Both the position numbers and the translations under genes were made by a program. This document shows, piece after piece, positions 21,447 through 30,916 of a stretch of DNA of 64,000 nt (its first letter is position 1; every line of letters begins with the position of its first letter). The notes under the pieces were generated by a model. That model did not search any database, was not told the origin of the DNA, and was given only the letters and a program-made list of their open reading frames with translations. The stretch spans positions 27,987 through 91,986 of the forward strand of contig NZ_MKQD01000013.1 of assembly GCF_001913705.1 (NCBI RefSeq), written 5' to 3'. The stretch is from Thalassotalea sp. PP2-459. Lineage in GTDB: Bacteria; Pseudomonadota; Gammaproteobacteria; Enterobacterales; Alteromonadaceae.

Positions 21447-23687
21447 ATGAAAATGTTCGGACAAAGCGCGCTTAGCCGTAGTGTGCAATTGGCATTGTGT
21501 AGTTCTACATTTTTGCTAACTACATCGGTAACCGCAGAAGAAAATAATGATCAAACAGAGAAAGTTGTCGGTCTTGAAGTGATTGAAGTAACCGCTCGTA
21601 AACGTGTTGAAACAGTTAAAGATGTACCTGCTACGGTCACCGCCATGTCAGCTGAAAGTATTAATGACTATTTAGGCTCTGGTGAAAATGTACGAGCATT
21701 AGCTGGCCGTGTGCCGAGTTTACAAATTGAATCTTCAAACGGTAGACAGTCACCTAGGTTTTATATTCGAGGTTTAGGTAATACTGATTTTGATGTAAAT
21801 GCAAATCAGCCAGTCTCTATGATTTTAGACAATATCGTTTTAGAAAACCCTGTGTTAAAAAGTATTCCTTTATTTGATATCGAACGCGTTGAGGTGCTCA
21901 ATGGTCCACAAGGTACTGTGTTTGGCAGAAATACTACCGCTGGCATTGTTAAGATTGACACCGTTGCGCCTGATTTTACCAATGAAGGGTATGTTCGGGG
22001 TGGTTATGGTAGCCGTGGAACGATGTTTTTAGAAGCAGGTAAAAACTTTGAATTGTCAGATACTTGGGCGGCTAGGGCATCTTTTAAGCATCAAGAGCGA
22101 GACGAGTGGGTAGATAACCTAACAACAGGGGATGAAGTAGGAGGCTATGAAGAGTTTGCTTACCGCATCCAATTTTTATATGACAATGGTAGTGACACAC
22201 GCGCGCTATTAAAAATACATGGCTTTGATCAAGATGGTGACATGCCACAAATCTTTTATGCCAATGCTTTTGAACAGGGTAAGTCTGGTTTAAGAGATAG
22301 CTTTGATGAGTCTGAAATATATCATGACAGTACATCAGGCTTTGAATTAGATCATCAAGGTGGCAGTTTAGAAATTGAACATGATTTTGATAACGTAACC
22401 TTAACCAGTATCACCGGCTACGACACATTAGAAAGCTGGAGCTATGCTGATATTGATGGTGGTGTAACCGACTTTTCTGGCATACCAAACCAATTAGGTA
22501 AGCAATTATGGTTTAATGTCGCTTCTGGTGATGGCCTTTCAGATCATGAGCAATTTACCCAAGAGCTGAGGCTTTCAGGTGATGTAGAAGATATTTATTA
22601 TCAAGTAGGTGCATTTTATTTCCGTGAAGATTATACCGCTGATTATAAAGATTTAGATACCGAGGGAAATACCACTAACTTTTATCAAATTGATCAATTA
22701 ACCACCTCGTATGCGTTGTTTGGGCAAGTTGAATACAAACCAAATAATAAATGGGCATTTACGCTAGGTTTACGTTATACCGATGATGAAAAAGAGTTAG
22801 ACATCCGTGAAGGCGGTACTTCAAATGTAACTTTTGAAATTGATAAAGAGGATGATTACATTAATTGGGACCTTGCCGCTCGTTATACGATAGATGATGA
22901 TTGGACTGCCTTTGCGCGTATCGGTAACGCTTCAAGAGGCCCTGTTACCATCGGGCGATTTGGATTTCCAAGTGAAGCTGATACTGAAACATTAACGTCT
23001 TATGAAGCAGGGCTTAAAGCTAATTTATTCAATGGTAATGCAAGATGGTATATTACGGCTTATACCTATGATATTGAAGATCATCAATTAACTGCCACAG
23101 GTGGCGAAGCAAACACTAATTCGCTGTTAAATGCTGACAATACCTATGGCGCAGGCATTGAAACTTCTTTTGAAGCAATGCTAACTGATCAGTTACGTAT
23201 TAGTACAAATTTAAGCTACAACAAAACAGAAATTCAAGATAAATCGTTGAAAGCCGAACGTTGCGCATCTACACCTACCTGTAATAGTCCTGATGAAGTG
23301 GCAAATACCGTTGATGGACCGTTTGGCCCTGTAGTTACCGTATTTGTTGACGGTAACCCGTTGCCTAGATCACCTAAGTGGTTAGCGAATATTAATATTA
23401 ATTATGAATTTCCGGTAGATTATGGTTACTACTACGCACAAACAGATTGGAACTATAGAAGTAAATCAAATATTTTCCTTTATGAGGCCACAGAATTTTA
23501 TGCTGATGCTCGGTGGATAGGCGGCTTACGATTAGGTTTTAATAACGATGATGGTTTAGATATTGCCATTGTAGGCCGAAATATTACCGATAAAATTGTT
23601 GCTGATGGCGCATTAGATTTTCTCAATTTAACCGCCTTTGTCAATGAGCCAAGGTTTTGGGGAGTAGAAATAGGCTATCAGTTTTAG
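21447..23687 (+). CDS. TonB-dependent receptor, probably for nucleosides
   Basis: 746 residues from ATG 21447, preceded by GGGAGAG; an in-frame TTG at 21432 is rejected. Signal peptide (likely cleavage near TSVTAEE), a TonB-box-like LEVIEVTARKR, plug domain (NVRALAGRVPSLQI, YIRGLG, VEVLNGPQGTVFGRNTTAGIV) and a long beta-barrel ending in ...FWGVEIGYQF, with a terminal aromatic residue as expected. No specific substrate motif is readable. It lies between deoB and deoD in a salvage cluster, so outer-membrane nucleoside uptake is the best inference. Confidence 0.88.
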   Translation: MKMFGQSALSRSVQLALCSSTFLLTTSVTAEENNDQTEKVVGLEVIEVTARKRVETVKDVPATVTAMSAESINDYLGSGENVRALAGRVPSLQIESSNGRQSPRFYIRGLGNTDFDVNANQPVSMILDNIVLENPVLKSIPLFDIERVEVLNGPQGTVFGRNTTAGIVKIDTVAPDFTNEGYVRGGYGSRGTMFLEAGKNFELSDTWAARASFKHQERDEWVDNLTTGDEVGGYEEFAYRIQFLYDNGSDTRALLKIHGFDQDGDMPQIFYANAFEQGKSGLRDSFDESEIYHDSTSGFELDHQGGSLEIEHDFDNVTLTSITGYDTLESWSYADIDGGVTDFSGIPNQLGKQLWFNVASGDGLSDHEQFTQELRLSGDVEDIYYQVGAFYFREDYTADYKDLDTEGNTTNFYQIDQLTTSYALFGQVEYKPNNKWAFTLGLRYTDDEKELDIREGGTSNVTFEIDKEDDYINWDLAARYTIDDDWTAFARIGNASRGPVTIGRFGFPSEADTETLTSYEAGLKANLFNGNARWYITAYTYDIEDHQLTATGGEANTNSLLNADNTYGAGIETSFEAMLTDQLRISTNLSYNKTEIQDKSLKAERCASTPTCNSPDEVANTVDGPFGPVVTVFVDGNPLPRSPKWLANININYEFPVDYGYYYAQTDWNYRSKSNIFLYEATEFYADARWIGGLRLGFNNDDGLDIAIVGRNITDKIVADGALDFLNLTAFVNEPRFWGVEIGYQF

Positions 23688-23702
23688 TCTGCTTGTTATC
23701 AT

Positions 23703-23730
23703 AAAAAATCCGGTATGTACCGGATTTTTT
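23703..23730. terminator. Bidirectional terminator between TonB receptor and deoD
   Basis: AAAAAATCCGGTA (23703-23715), loop TG, TACCGGATTTTTT (23718-23730): perfect 13-bp arms with A- and T-tracts on the outside, so it can stop transcription from both convergent genes. Confidence 0.92.
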
Positions 23731-23751
23731 ATGACTATTGTCAGAGGAAGA

Positions 23752-24456
23752 TTACAAGACACTCTCTAACGTTAATTCCATCATGTCTTTAAAAGTGTTT
23801 TCACGTTCATCTGCCGTTGTTTGTTCACCTGTTTTAATATGATCACTGACGGTAAACACTGCTAAGGCTTTTTTACCGTATTCAGCAGCAACACCATATA
23901 AACCAGCGGCTTCCATTTCAACCGCTAACACTCCCATGTTTTCCATGGTTTTAAACATTTCAGGTTGTGGTGTGTAAAATAAATCGGCGGTGAAAACATT
24001 ACCAACATGTACGGGCTTACCAAGTTTTTCAGCAGTATTAACTACGTTTTGTAAGAGTGAAAAGTCAGCACATGCAGCAAAATCACAGTGATTAAAACGC
24101 TGGCGATTAACATTCGAGTCTGTGCTTGCAGCCATGCCGATAATAACGTCACGCACTTTTATGTCGTCACGCACTGCACCACATGAGCCAATACGTATGA
24201 TATTTTCAACGCCAAAGTCTTTATAAAGCTCAGTCGCGTAAATTGAAATAGATGGGATCCCCATGCCTGAGCCCATTACCGAAATTTCTTGGCCTTTATA
24301 AGTGCCAGTATAACCAAGCATATTTCGCACTCGGGTAATACATTTTGCATTTTCAAGAAAATTTTCAGCGATAAACTTTGCTCTTAGTGGGTCCCCGGGC
24401 ATTAACACGGTTTTTGCAAAGTCACCAGGGTTGGCTTCAATGTGAGGAGTTGTCAT
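23752..24456 (-). CDS. deoD: Purine nucleoside phosphorylase DeoD
   Basis: 234 residues from ATG 24456 ([14 protein letters not shown]), with AAAGG upstream; the frame is open further to 24498. Hexameric-type enzyme that cleaves purine (deoxy)nucleosides to base and pentose-1-phosphate. Motifs: [58 protein letters not shown] and the catalytic [10 protein letters not shown]. It is the last gene of add-XapX-deoD and faces the TonB receptor. Confidence 0.95.
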   Translation of the reverse strand: MTTPHIEANPGDFAKTVLMPGDPLRAKFIAENFLENAKCITRVRNMLGYTGTYKGQEISVMGSGMGIPSISIYATELYKDFGVENIIRIGSCGAVRDDIKVRDVIIGMAASTDSNVNRQRFNHCDFAACADFSLLQNVVNTAEKLGKPVHVGNVFTADLFYTPQPEMFKTMENMGVLAVEMEAAGLYGVAAEYGKKALAVFTVSDHIKTGEQTTADERENTFKDMMELTLESVL

Positions 24457-24570
24457 GAGATATACCTTTAAATAAAAATTTATCTCAGTAAGTTTCAAGC
24501 AGGTGGTTCAATTGATATAACACACCCCTATCAAGGATTTTTTACTGAATATTGTTAGTGAAAGTCTATT

Positions 24571-24741
24571 TTAGCTAAAAAATCGTTCGATGATCCAGTG
24601 ATAAAGTGTACCGCCTAAATATATACCAACAATTCCTGCGATTCCTGAAATTACCGGAGGTGCTGGAAGTGGAAGTTTGATCACTGAAAAAATTAAACCG
24701 ACTAGCGCACCTGCAAATAAAGCCAATGCAATCTCTGCCAT
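24571..24741 (-). CDS. XapX-domain mini membrane protein
   Basis: 56 residues, ATG at 24741. The sequence has the XapX (DUF1427) pattern: ALFAGALVGLIFSVIKLPLP, then APPVISGIAGIVGIYLGG, giving two short hydrophobic segments separated by a proline-rich turn, and a charged tail. XapX is named from the E. coli xanthosine (xap) locus, so a purine-nucleoside link is established by context in other species, though no biochemical role is known to me. It starts only 3 bp after the add stop and lies before deoD, so it belongs to a purine nucleoside operon here too. Confidence 0.8.
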   Translation of the reverse strand: MAEIALALFAGALVGLIFSVIKLPLPAPPVISGIAGIVGIYLGGTLYHWIIERFFS

Positions 24742-24744
24742 AAG

Positions 24745-25764
24745 TTATTCCTTCTGTTGTAAATGATTAAATGCCGTTTTATTTAACAACGCTTGGCGTG
24801 CCGAGGTTGATAAAAAACTAGCATCCACACTATTTTGTTGTAATTGTGTAATGTGTTTTTCTTGCAAATTAAATAACGAACTTGCTAGCTTATATTCCTT
24901 GATTAGTTCAGTATTTTCAACTGCTGGATCATCGGTATTAAGTGTTACCAACAAACCTTTGTCTAGAAATACTGGCAAAGGGTGGTTAGCTAGGTTGGTA
25001 ATAGTACCCGTTTGGTAATTTGAGGTTAGACATGATTCGATGGCAATATTGTGTGCGATCATATATTCAAGCAATTTATTATCGTGCTGGCAAGCGACAC
25101 CATGCCCGATCCGGCTTGCGCCAAGTTCTTTTATAGCTTGCCAAATACTTTCACTACCTGCAGCTTCGCCAGCATGTACAGTCACTTGTAAATCAGTTTG
25201 TTTAATCTTATTAAAATGTTCAGTAAACATATCGCCAGGGTAGTTATATTCATCACCGGCTAAATCAACCGCAACGAACTTGTCTTTGTGCGTTAAAATA
25301 CCACTTAATTCATCCATACACTTTTGTTGACCAAAGGTTCTACTTAAAATACCAATGAGGTTTGCCTCAACGTTGTGGAGTTTTTTAGCTTGATTTACGC
25401 CATCAGCGACCGCCTCTATTACGCCTTCTATGGGTAATTGGTGATTCATTGCCATGTAATAGGGTGAAAATCTTAATTCAGCATAATCAATACCCGCTGA
25501 GACTAAATCTTCTATATTTTCATAGGCGACACGTTGGCAATCTTCTAAAGTAGCTAACACGGCTACACCCCAATCTAATTTCTTCAAAAAGGCCAATAAG
25601 TCAGGTTCGGATTCTTGTATTTGTACCAACGGCATAAAGTGTTCAATTGTTGATACCGGTAATGAAATGTTATGTTGCTGTGCAAGTTGCCAAATGGTGC
25701 TTGGGCGGATATTTCCGTCTAGATGACGATGAAGGTCGATTAATGGCAGCGTATTATTGAGCAT
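24745..25764 (-). CDS. add: Adenosine deaminase Add
   Basis: 339 residues. Deaminates (deoxy)adenosine to (deoxy)inosine, the substrate of DeoD. Zinc and catalytic motifs: LIDLHRHLDGNI (two His), TVHAGEAAGSES (His, catalytic Glu), RIGHGVACQ (His), SCLTSN and TLNTDDPAV (zinc Asp). It is the first gene of add-XapX-deoD and diverges from aroG. Confidence 0.95.
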   Translation of the reverse strand: MLNNTLPLIDLHRHLDGNIRPSTIWQLAQQHNISLPVSTIEHFMPLVQIQESEPDLLAFLKKLDWGVAVLATLEDCQRVAYENIEDLVSAGIDYAELRFSPYYMAMNHQLPIEGVIEAVADGVNQAKKLHNVEANLIGILSRTFGQQKCMDELSGILTHKDKFVAVDLAGDEYNYPGDMFTEHFNKIKQTDLQVTVHAGEAAGSESIWQAIKELGASRIGHGVACQHDNKLLEYMIAHNIAIESCLTSNYQTGTITNLANHPLPVFLDKGLLVTLNTDDPAVENTELIKEYKLASSLFNLQEKHITQLQQNSVDASFLSTSARQALLNKTAFNHLQQKE

Positions 25765-25953
25765 ATAAAGTAAATATCCTTACCGTTGTGTAAACAATTA
25801 CGTGAATTTTTATTCTAGTTCTTAATTATATCGTTTTTTTCCGATTTTATGTTGGTATTGTTGATATAACGCTGTTAAATTAGCCGACGGGATTCTTATC
25901 TAGGTGTCTAGACGTACAAAACAAAATCATAGTAGTAAATAAAGAGAAATAAT

Positions 25954-27006
25954 ATGTTCTACCAAACAGACGATGTGCGCATCGAAAAAATTAAAGAATT
26001 GTTACCTCCAGTGGCGTTACTGGAGCGATTTCCTGGTTCAGAAAAAGCGTCTGAAACAGTGTTTAGTGGTAGAGCAGCTATCAGTAAAATTTTTAACCAT
26101 CAAGACGATAGGTTATTAGTGGTTATTGGGCCATGTTCAATCCATGATCCAGAGGCTGCAATTGAATATGGCAAACGCTTGGTTAAGTTAAGAGAAAAAT
26201 ACCAAGATAACCTTGAAATTGTGATGCGTGTTTATTTTGAAAAGCCACGTACTACGGTTGGTTGGAAAGGGCTTATAAATGATCCTTATTTAGATAACAG
26301 TTTTAAGCTAAATGATGGTTTGCGTATTGGCAGAAAGTTATTAGCTGATTTAAATGATCTTGGTTTACCTACTGCAGGTGAGTTTTTAGATATGATCACG
26401 CCTCAGTATATGGCCGATTTTATGTGTTGGGGGGCGATTGGTGCTCGAACGACTGAAAGCCAAGTACATCGAGAGCTTTCATCTGGTTTGTCTTGTCCGG
26501 TTGGTTTTAAAAATGGTACTGACGGTACCATTAAAATTGCCATAGATGCGATTGGATCTGCCGCTGCGTCACATCACTTTTTATCAGTCACTAAATTTGG
26601 ACATTCAGCAATCGTTCAAACAACAGGTAACCCTGATTGTCATATTATTTTACGTGGCGGTAAAGCACCCAACTATGATGCAGAAAGCGTTAAACAAGTA
26701 ACTGACCAATTAGCCTCGTCAAACTTGAATACTAAAATTATGATTGATTTTAGTCATGGTAACTCGAGCAAAAAATTTGAAAATCAGATGGTTGTTTGTC
26801 GAGATGTTAGTGAACAATTGGCTAAAGGTAATAATGATATTTTTGGCGTCATGGTTGAAAGTCACTTGGTTGAAGGCAGACAAGATTTAGTTGACGGTAA
26901 AGCTAACGTTTACGGTCAATCTATTACTGACGCATGTATTGGTTGGTCAGATACAGAAACGTTACTCGCACAGCTAAACGAAGCCGTGGACAAACGTAGA
27001 GGTTAA
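25954..27006 (+). CDS. aroG: 3-deoxy-7-phosphoheptulonate synthase AroG
   Basis: First enzyme of the shikimate pathway: PEP plus erythrose-4-phosphate to DAHP. 350 residues, the same length as E. coli AroG and very similar to it: IKELLPPVALLERFP, VVIGPCSIHDPEAA, RVYFEKPRTTVGWKGLIND, GARTTESQVHRELSSGLS, IMIDFSHGNSSK, ITDACIGW. Class I, with the N-terminal extension used for aromatic amino acid feedback; the close AroG likeness suggests phenylalanine sensitivity. It is monocistronic with its own terminator. Confidence 0.95.
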   Translation: MFYQTDDVRIEKIKELLPPVALLERFPGSEKASETVFSGRAAISKIFNHQDDRLLVVIGPCSIHDPEAAIEYGKRLVKLREKYQDNLEIVMRVYFEKPRTTVGWKGLINDPYLDNSFKLNDGLRIGRKLLADLNDLGLPTAGEFLDMITPQYMADFMCWGAIGARTTESQVHRELSSGLSCPVGFKNGTDGTIKIAIDAIGSAAASHHFLSVTKFGHSAIVQTTGNPDCHIILRGGKAPNYDAESVKQVTDQLASSNLNTKIMIDFSHGNSSKKFENQMVVCRDVSEQLAKGNNDIFGVMVESHLVEGRQDLVDGKANVYGQSITDACIGWSDTETLLAQLNEAVDKRRG

Positions 27007-27020
27007 TAGATAACCATAAT

Positions 27021-27058
27021 ACCGCAATCAGCTCATTCAGTCTTGATTGCGGTCATTT
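27021..27058. terminator. Terminator between aroG and EAL gene
   Basis: ACCGCAATCA (27021-27030) and TGATTGCGGT (27044-27053) form a 10-bp stem with a 13-base loop, followed by CATTTTT. It overlaps the stop codon of the convergent EAL gene. Confidence 0.75.
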
Positions 27059-29611
27059 TTCAACGGGTATATATTCGCCTTTTAAAGGTGTTTTGACTCT
27101 CCCTTGTACTAACGAAGTTAACCATTGCTTGTACTCTTCAAGCGGCATTGGCTTAGCATAGTAATATCCTTGCCCTATATCACAGCCAAACTTTCTTAAG
27201 GTTGCCTCATCTTCTTCACTGTTAATACCTTCTGCAACAACCTCTAATCCTAAACCTTTCGCCATCTTAACTGTTGCCTCAGCAATGACTAAGCGCTTTT
27301 TGTCTTGATTAATATTTTCAACAAATTGACGATCAACTTTAAGTTCTTGAAAGGGTAGATGGCTGATTTGAGACATAGACGAGTAACCCGTACCAAAGTC
27401 ATCAATACTGATAGTAATGCCGAGGTCGGTAAGTTGCTCAATGACTCGCATCGTGTGTGCGTTATTAGTAAAACTTGCGGACTCTGTTAACTCAAAAATA
27501 ATTTTATCACTTGCAACTCCTGATGCTTCTATTATATCTAATGCTCTGGCTAAAAAGTGCTTAGATGAAATATCTTTGCCGCTAATATTAATGGAAACTA
27601 AATGGTTGAAGCCATATTCATCCATTAGTTGTTTTTGGTGATGCAATGCTTGTTGAATTACCCAAAAAGTGACTTCATGAATTAAGCCCATATCTTCAGC
27701 AATGGGGATAAACACATTTGGTGGTATAAAGCCTTCTTTTGCATGTTGCCACCGTAACAAGCATTCACTACTGCAAACACGTAACGTTCTTAAGTCTACT
27801 TGAGGCTGGTGGTAAAGCATCAAGGTATTATTCTTAATTGCTTGTTTTAAATCGCTAGTGAGCTTAAACAAATACTGCGTTGTATCTTTAACATCGTTTT
27901 CATAATGACTCCACTTTAGTACATTATTTTCCGCATTTGCCGTTGCAATGAGCGCACGGTTGAGCAACAGGTGGCTTTTATCACCATCTACAGGGAAGCG
28001 TGCTAAGCCAATAACTGCAGTTAACGGCAGCTTTACTTGGGTGATGTGAAAATTTTCCTGTACTACCTGTTGTATTGATTCAAATAGCATTTCAGCAGGC
28101 TGTTCATCAACATGATGATCAATAATCAAGGCAAAACAAGTATGGTTTATTAAACATATCTTTTCTTGCTTATCTGTAATCGGAATTATCGCGTCGTTGT
28201 ATTGAAAGAGCGAAGAAAGTTTACCGTATAACTGTTTAAACAACTGTGTATTCATTTCGTCATTAATATAAAGCGCTACTTTTTCAATATGCTCAGGTTT
28301 AACTATACAAACACTAAAGTCATTGTATTTCTGTTGAACAAGGTTATTGATACAGGTTTCAAGGTTTGATTTTCTGGGGATACCACTTGATAGATGATAA
28401 GCAATATTTGTTATTTTATCTTGCTCATTACGGCGCATTCTTTCTGCAAGGGCAAAAGCCATCAAAGATACTTCGGCAATAATAGCGATTAAAAATGCGT
28501 TACTGGTGAGAAAAGAATAATCAATAATATTGAGCAGTACAGCAGGTTGAATTGCCGCACCTATGAGTAGTGGTATCCATGAAGCAAGGTAATATTTTGC
28601 CCAAGAAAGGTTTCCCCTTATACGTTTTATTAGTAGGTAAATAGCCAATATAAATACGAGAGGCTGAATAGAAAAAAATACAGTTGCTTGCGCTACTTTA
28701 TCAAGTGTCAAGGTTGCGAATATAGCGACAACTAAACAGAAACAGACAGTAATAGCAATGCGATACGTGATGCTTTGTTGCTTATCATATCGCAGAAAAA
28801 ATAAGGTAAAAAACAGTAAAAACAGTACAAGAAGGAAGTGTAGCGGTATAAGATATTTATCGATTTGTTGATTAAAGAAGTCATCAAATAAGATATAACC
28901 GAAACCCGTGATACTTGACATAATTAAAAAGGCTGACAACAAGTAACCAATGTAAAACAAATACACTTTATCTTTGACTGCAAAAAACAAGACTAAATTG
29001 TATAAAATCATTAACAACGCAATGCCAATAAAAGCGCCATATAAAAATTGAGCTGTTAGAATGTGTAAATCAAAAGTGGATTGCGATATTAATAGAATAG
29101 GTACATTAGGCGGGCCATCTGTACGAATTTGTAGTAAATAGCTTTGTTCATTACGAGGTGTTAGTTCAATGTTTATGTGTGGATAAATTTGATGAAAAGG
29201 TAAGTGCTGTAAAGTTAAGTTTTTTTGTATTGTATTGTTTTTTATTGGGTATACTTTAAAAACATCAAGCAGCTTATTATCTGCAAAAAGCACTAGAGAA
29301 ACGTGATGTGATTGTGTGTTTTTGATATCCACTAATACCCAGTAGGTTTGATCTTTAAGGGCAAAAGGAATTTCAGCAGGTGTTGTTTGCTTGAATAGCG
29401 AGATATTATCGAGAATGTTCTTGTTATCAATAATATTTGAACTATCTATCCAATATTTATAGTTTACGTCGGTAGTATCGCTTGGTTGTTTTTTCGTTAA
29501 TTGGCTAAGATTACTGCTCGATTGATAAAATATTATTAATAAGCTAAACGCTATAAATAGTATAAATATTCGTGTCAGTGCTAACGAGGCGTAGGAAGCA
29601 ATTTTTTTCAT
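27053..29611 (-). CDS. 7TMR-DISM sensor with EAL c-di-GMP phosphodiesterase domain
   Basis: 852 residues. An N-terminal membrane anchor, a periplasmic 7TMR-DISMED2-like sensor (about 40-175), seven transmembrane helices (about 185-390), a degenerate GGDEF-like region without a GGDEF motif (about 410-580), and a C-terminal EAL domain (about 590-835). Catalytic motifs look intact: ECLLRW (EAL variant with Cys, catalytic Glu kept), SINISGKDI, FELTES, SIDDFGTGYSS, ELKVDRQFV, VVAEGI and GQGYYYAKPMP. It should hydrolyse c-di-GMP in response to an extracytoplasmic, perhaps carbohydrate, signal. Confidence 0.9.
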   Translation of the reverse strand: MKKIASYASLALTRIFILFIAFSLLIIFYQSSSNLSQLTKKQPSDTTDVNYKYWIDSSNIIDNKNILDNISLFKQTTPAEIPFALKDQTYWVLVDIKNTQSHHVSLVLFADNKLLDVFKVYPIKNNTIQKNLTLQHLPFHQIYPHINIELTPRNEQSYLLQIRTDGPPNVPILLISQSTFDLHILTAQFLYGAFIGIALLMILYNLVLFFAVKDKVYLFYIGYLLSAFLIMSSITGFGYILFDDFFNQQIDKYLIPLHFLLVLFLLFFTLFFLRYDKQQSITYRIAITVCFCLVVAIFATLTLDKVAQATVFFSIQPLVFILAIYLLIKRIRGNLSWAKYYLASWIPLLIGAAIQPAVLLNIIDYSFLTSNAFLIAIIAEVSLMAFALAERMRRNEQDKITNIAYHLSSGIPRKSNLETCINNLVQQKYNDFSVCIVKPEHIEKVALYINDEMNTQLFKQLYGKLSSLFQYNDAIIPITDKQEKICLINHTCFALIIDHHVDEQPAEMLFESIQQVVQENFHITQVKLPLTAVIGLARFPVDGDKSHLLLNRALIATANAENNVLKWSHYENDVKDTTQYLFKLTSDLKQAIKNNTLMLYHQPQVDLRTLRVCSSECLLRWQHAKEGFIPPNVFIPIAEDMGLIHEVTFWVIQQALHHQKQLMDEYGFNHLVSINISGKDISSKHFLARALDIIEASGVASDKIIFELTESASFTNNAHTMRVIEQLTDLGITISIDDFGTGYSSMSQISHLPFQELKVDRQFVENINQDKKRLVIAEATVKMAKGLGLEVVAEGINSEEDEATLRKFGCDIGQGYYYAKPMPLEEYKQWLTSLVQGRVKTPLKGEYIPVEK

Positions 29612-29884
29612 TAATCGTTAGTGATGTTAATCTAATCTAAATTAACTGTAGCAAATAATTTAAAGATTGGTAATTATTAACCAGAAAATACTAGTAATTA
29701 TATCTACTTACCATGGAAGTATTGTTATTATGTGTGTTTTAATTTGCATGTGGTTATTCATCATAATTTGTACTCGCTAAATAAATGCTTTTACGTTAGG
29801 GTAATTGATTAAAATTTCGTAGTGCTTGAAGCTAAAAACGCGAATAAGGGTTGTTTACTACTTGGACAAACATTGGAAAAATAA

Positions 29885-30379
29885 ATGAATGAAAATATCG
29901 TGAATAAGGATATAAAACGTATCTTATTTGTTTGCATGGGTAATATATGCCGCTCTCCGACAGCTGAAGCTGTATTTAGGCATAAAGCTGAACGTAATAA
30001 ATTAGATCTTAGTATTGATTCTGCAGGTACTATTGGTTCGCATGCCCGTGAAAAGCCTGATCATAGAGCGCAAAAAATCGGCATAGAGCGCGGTTATGAC
30101 TTTGATAAAATACGAGCGAGAAAGGTAGAAATCGAAGATTTCACGGAATTTGATATTATTTTGGCGATGGATGAACAAAATATAAAAGATTTAAAGAAAG
30201 TAGCGCCGCTTGGTTATCACGATAAAATTCATTTATTTTTAGAGTTTGCAAATAACTTTCAAGATACTGAAGTGCCTGATCCATATTACGGTGGTGCGCG
30301 AGGCTTTAAATATGTACTTGATCTTGTAGAAGATGCAAGTGATGGTTTGATCGCGCAACTAAAAAAGCTAGGTAAGTAA
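29885..30379 (+). CDS. Low-molecular-weight protein-tyrosine phosphatase
   Basis: 164 residues. The P-loop CMGNICRS (Cys17 to Arg23, CX5R) follows a hydrophobic strand RILFVC, and the general-acid Asp is in VPDPYYGG. Typical LMW-PTP of about 18 kDa. No capsule or tyrosine-kinase gene is adjacent, so the target is unknown; arsenate reductase activity is an alternative for related proteins but less likely with this sequence. Confidence 0.92.
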   Translation: MNENIVNKDIKRILFVCMGNICRSPTAEAVFRHKAERNKLDLSIDSAGTIGSHAREKPDHRAQKIGIERGYDFDKIRARKVEIEDFTEFDIILAMDEQNIKDLKKVAPLGYHDKIHLFLEFANNFQDTEVPDPYYGGARGFKYVLDLVEDASDGLIAQLKKLGK

Positions 30380-30390
30380 CACCTAGCTTT
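30364..30390. terminator. Hairpin at end of phosphatase gene
   Basis: AAAGCTAGGT (30364-30373) pairs with ACCTAGCTTT (30381-30390). It overlaps the 3' end of the phosphatase gene. On the minus strand the stem is followed by a T-run, so it may mainly serve ilvH. Confidence 0.6.
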
Positions 30391-30413
30391 AAAAAAATTA
30401 CTGATAATAAAAG

Positions 30414-30438
30414 AAGCACTAAATTTTTAGTGCTTTTT
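30414..30438. terminator. Terminator hairpin at ilvH stop
   Basis: AAGCACTAAA (30414-30423), loop TT, TTTAGTGCTT (30426-30435), then TTT. It overlaps the ilvH stop codon and lies downstream of the phosphatase gene, where it can act as its terminator. Confidence 0.7.
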
Positions 30439-30916
30439 CACCCCGAGCAATACCTACTGTTCCTGATCTTACCGATTCAATAATTTCTGTTTCGTTGGCG
30501 AGAGTTTTTACAAAAGCATTAACCTTTTTGTCGTCACCTGTCAGCTGAATGGTATACACCTGTTTACCTATATCAACAATTGAACCTCTGAAAATATCGG
30601 TGATCCGTTTCACTTCCGTGCGTGATTTTTCATTCATTGCAAGCACTTTGATCAGTAAAATTTCACGTTCAACATGCTCTCGATCAGTAAGGTCAGTAAT
30701 TTTAATCACGTCAATTAGTTTGTTAACCTGCTTAACAATTTGCTCTAATACTCGATCATCACCACGCGTAGTGATTGTGATCCTTGATAGGCTTTGATCC
30801 TCAGTAGGCGCAACGGTTAGGCTTTCAATGTTGAAAGCGCGTTGTGAAAATAAGCCCACAATGCGTGAAAGAGACCCAGGTTCATTTTCCAATAATATTG
30901 CAAGAATACGACGCAT
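30419..30916 (-). CDS. ilvH: Acetolactate synthase small subunit IlvH
   Basis: 165 residues from ATG 30916 ([26 protein letters not shown]). The frame is open upstream to 30943, but the ATG overlaps the ilvI stop (TAATG), which decides the start. N-terminal ACT domain binds the feedback inhibitor valine; the C-terminal domain activates the large subunit. Standard length and sequence. Confidence 0.95.
   Translation of the reverse strand: MRRILAILLENEPGSLSRIVGLFSQRAFNIESLTVAPTEDQSLSRITITTRGDDRVLEQIVKQVNKLIDVIKITDLTDREHVEREILLIKVLAMNEKSRTEVKRITDIFRGSIVDIGKQVYTIQLTGDDKKVNAFVKTLANETEIIESVRSGTVGIARGEKALKI

Noticed and set aside
24512..24534. TTGATA-N11-TATCAA dyad upstream of deoD as an operator
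   Set aside because: Arms are only 6 bp of AT-rich sequence, and no second copy was found near the other salvage operons.
25780..25953. TyrR-box-like sequence upstream of aroG
   Set aside because: TGTAAA is present but the matching TTTACA half-site at the right spacing is absent; the nearby TCTAG-N4-CTAGA dyad has only 5-bp arms.
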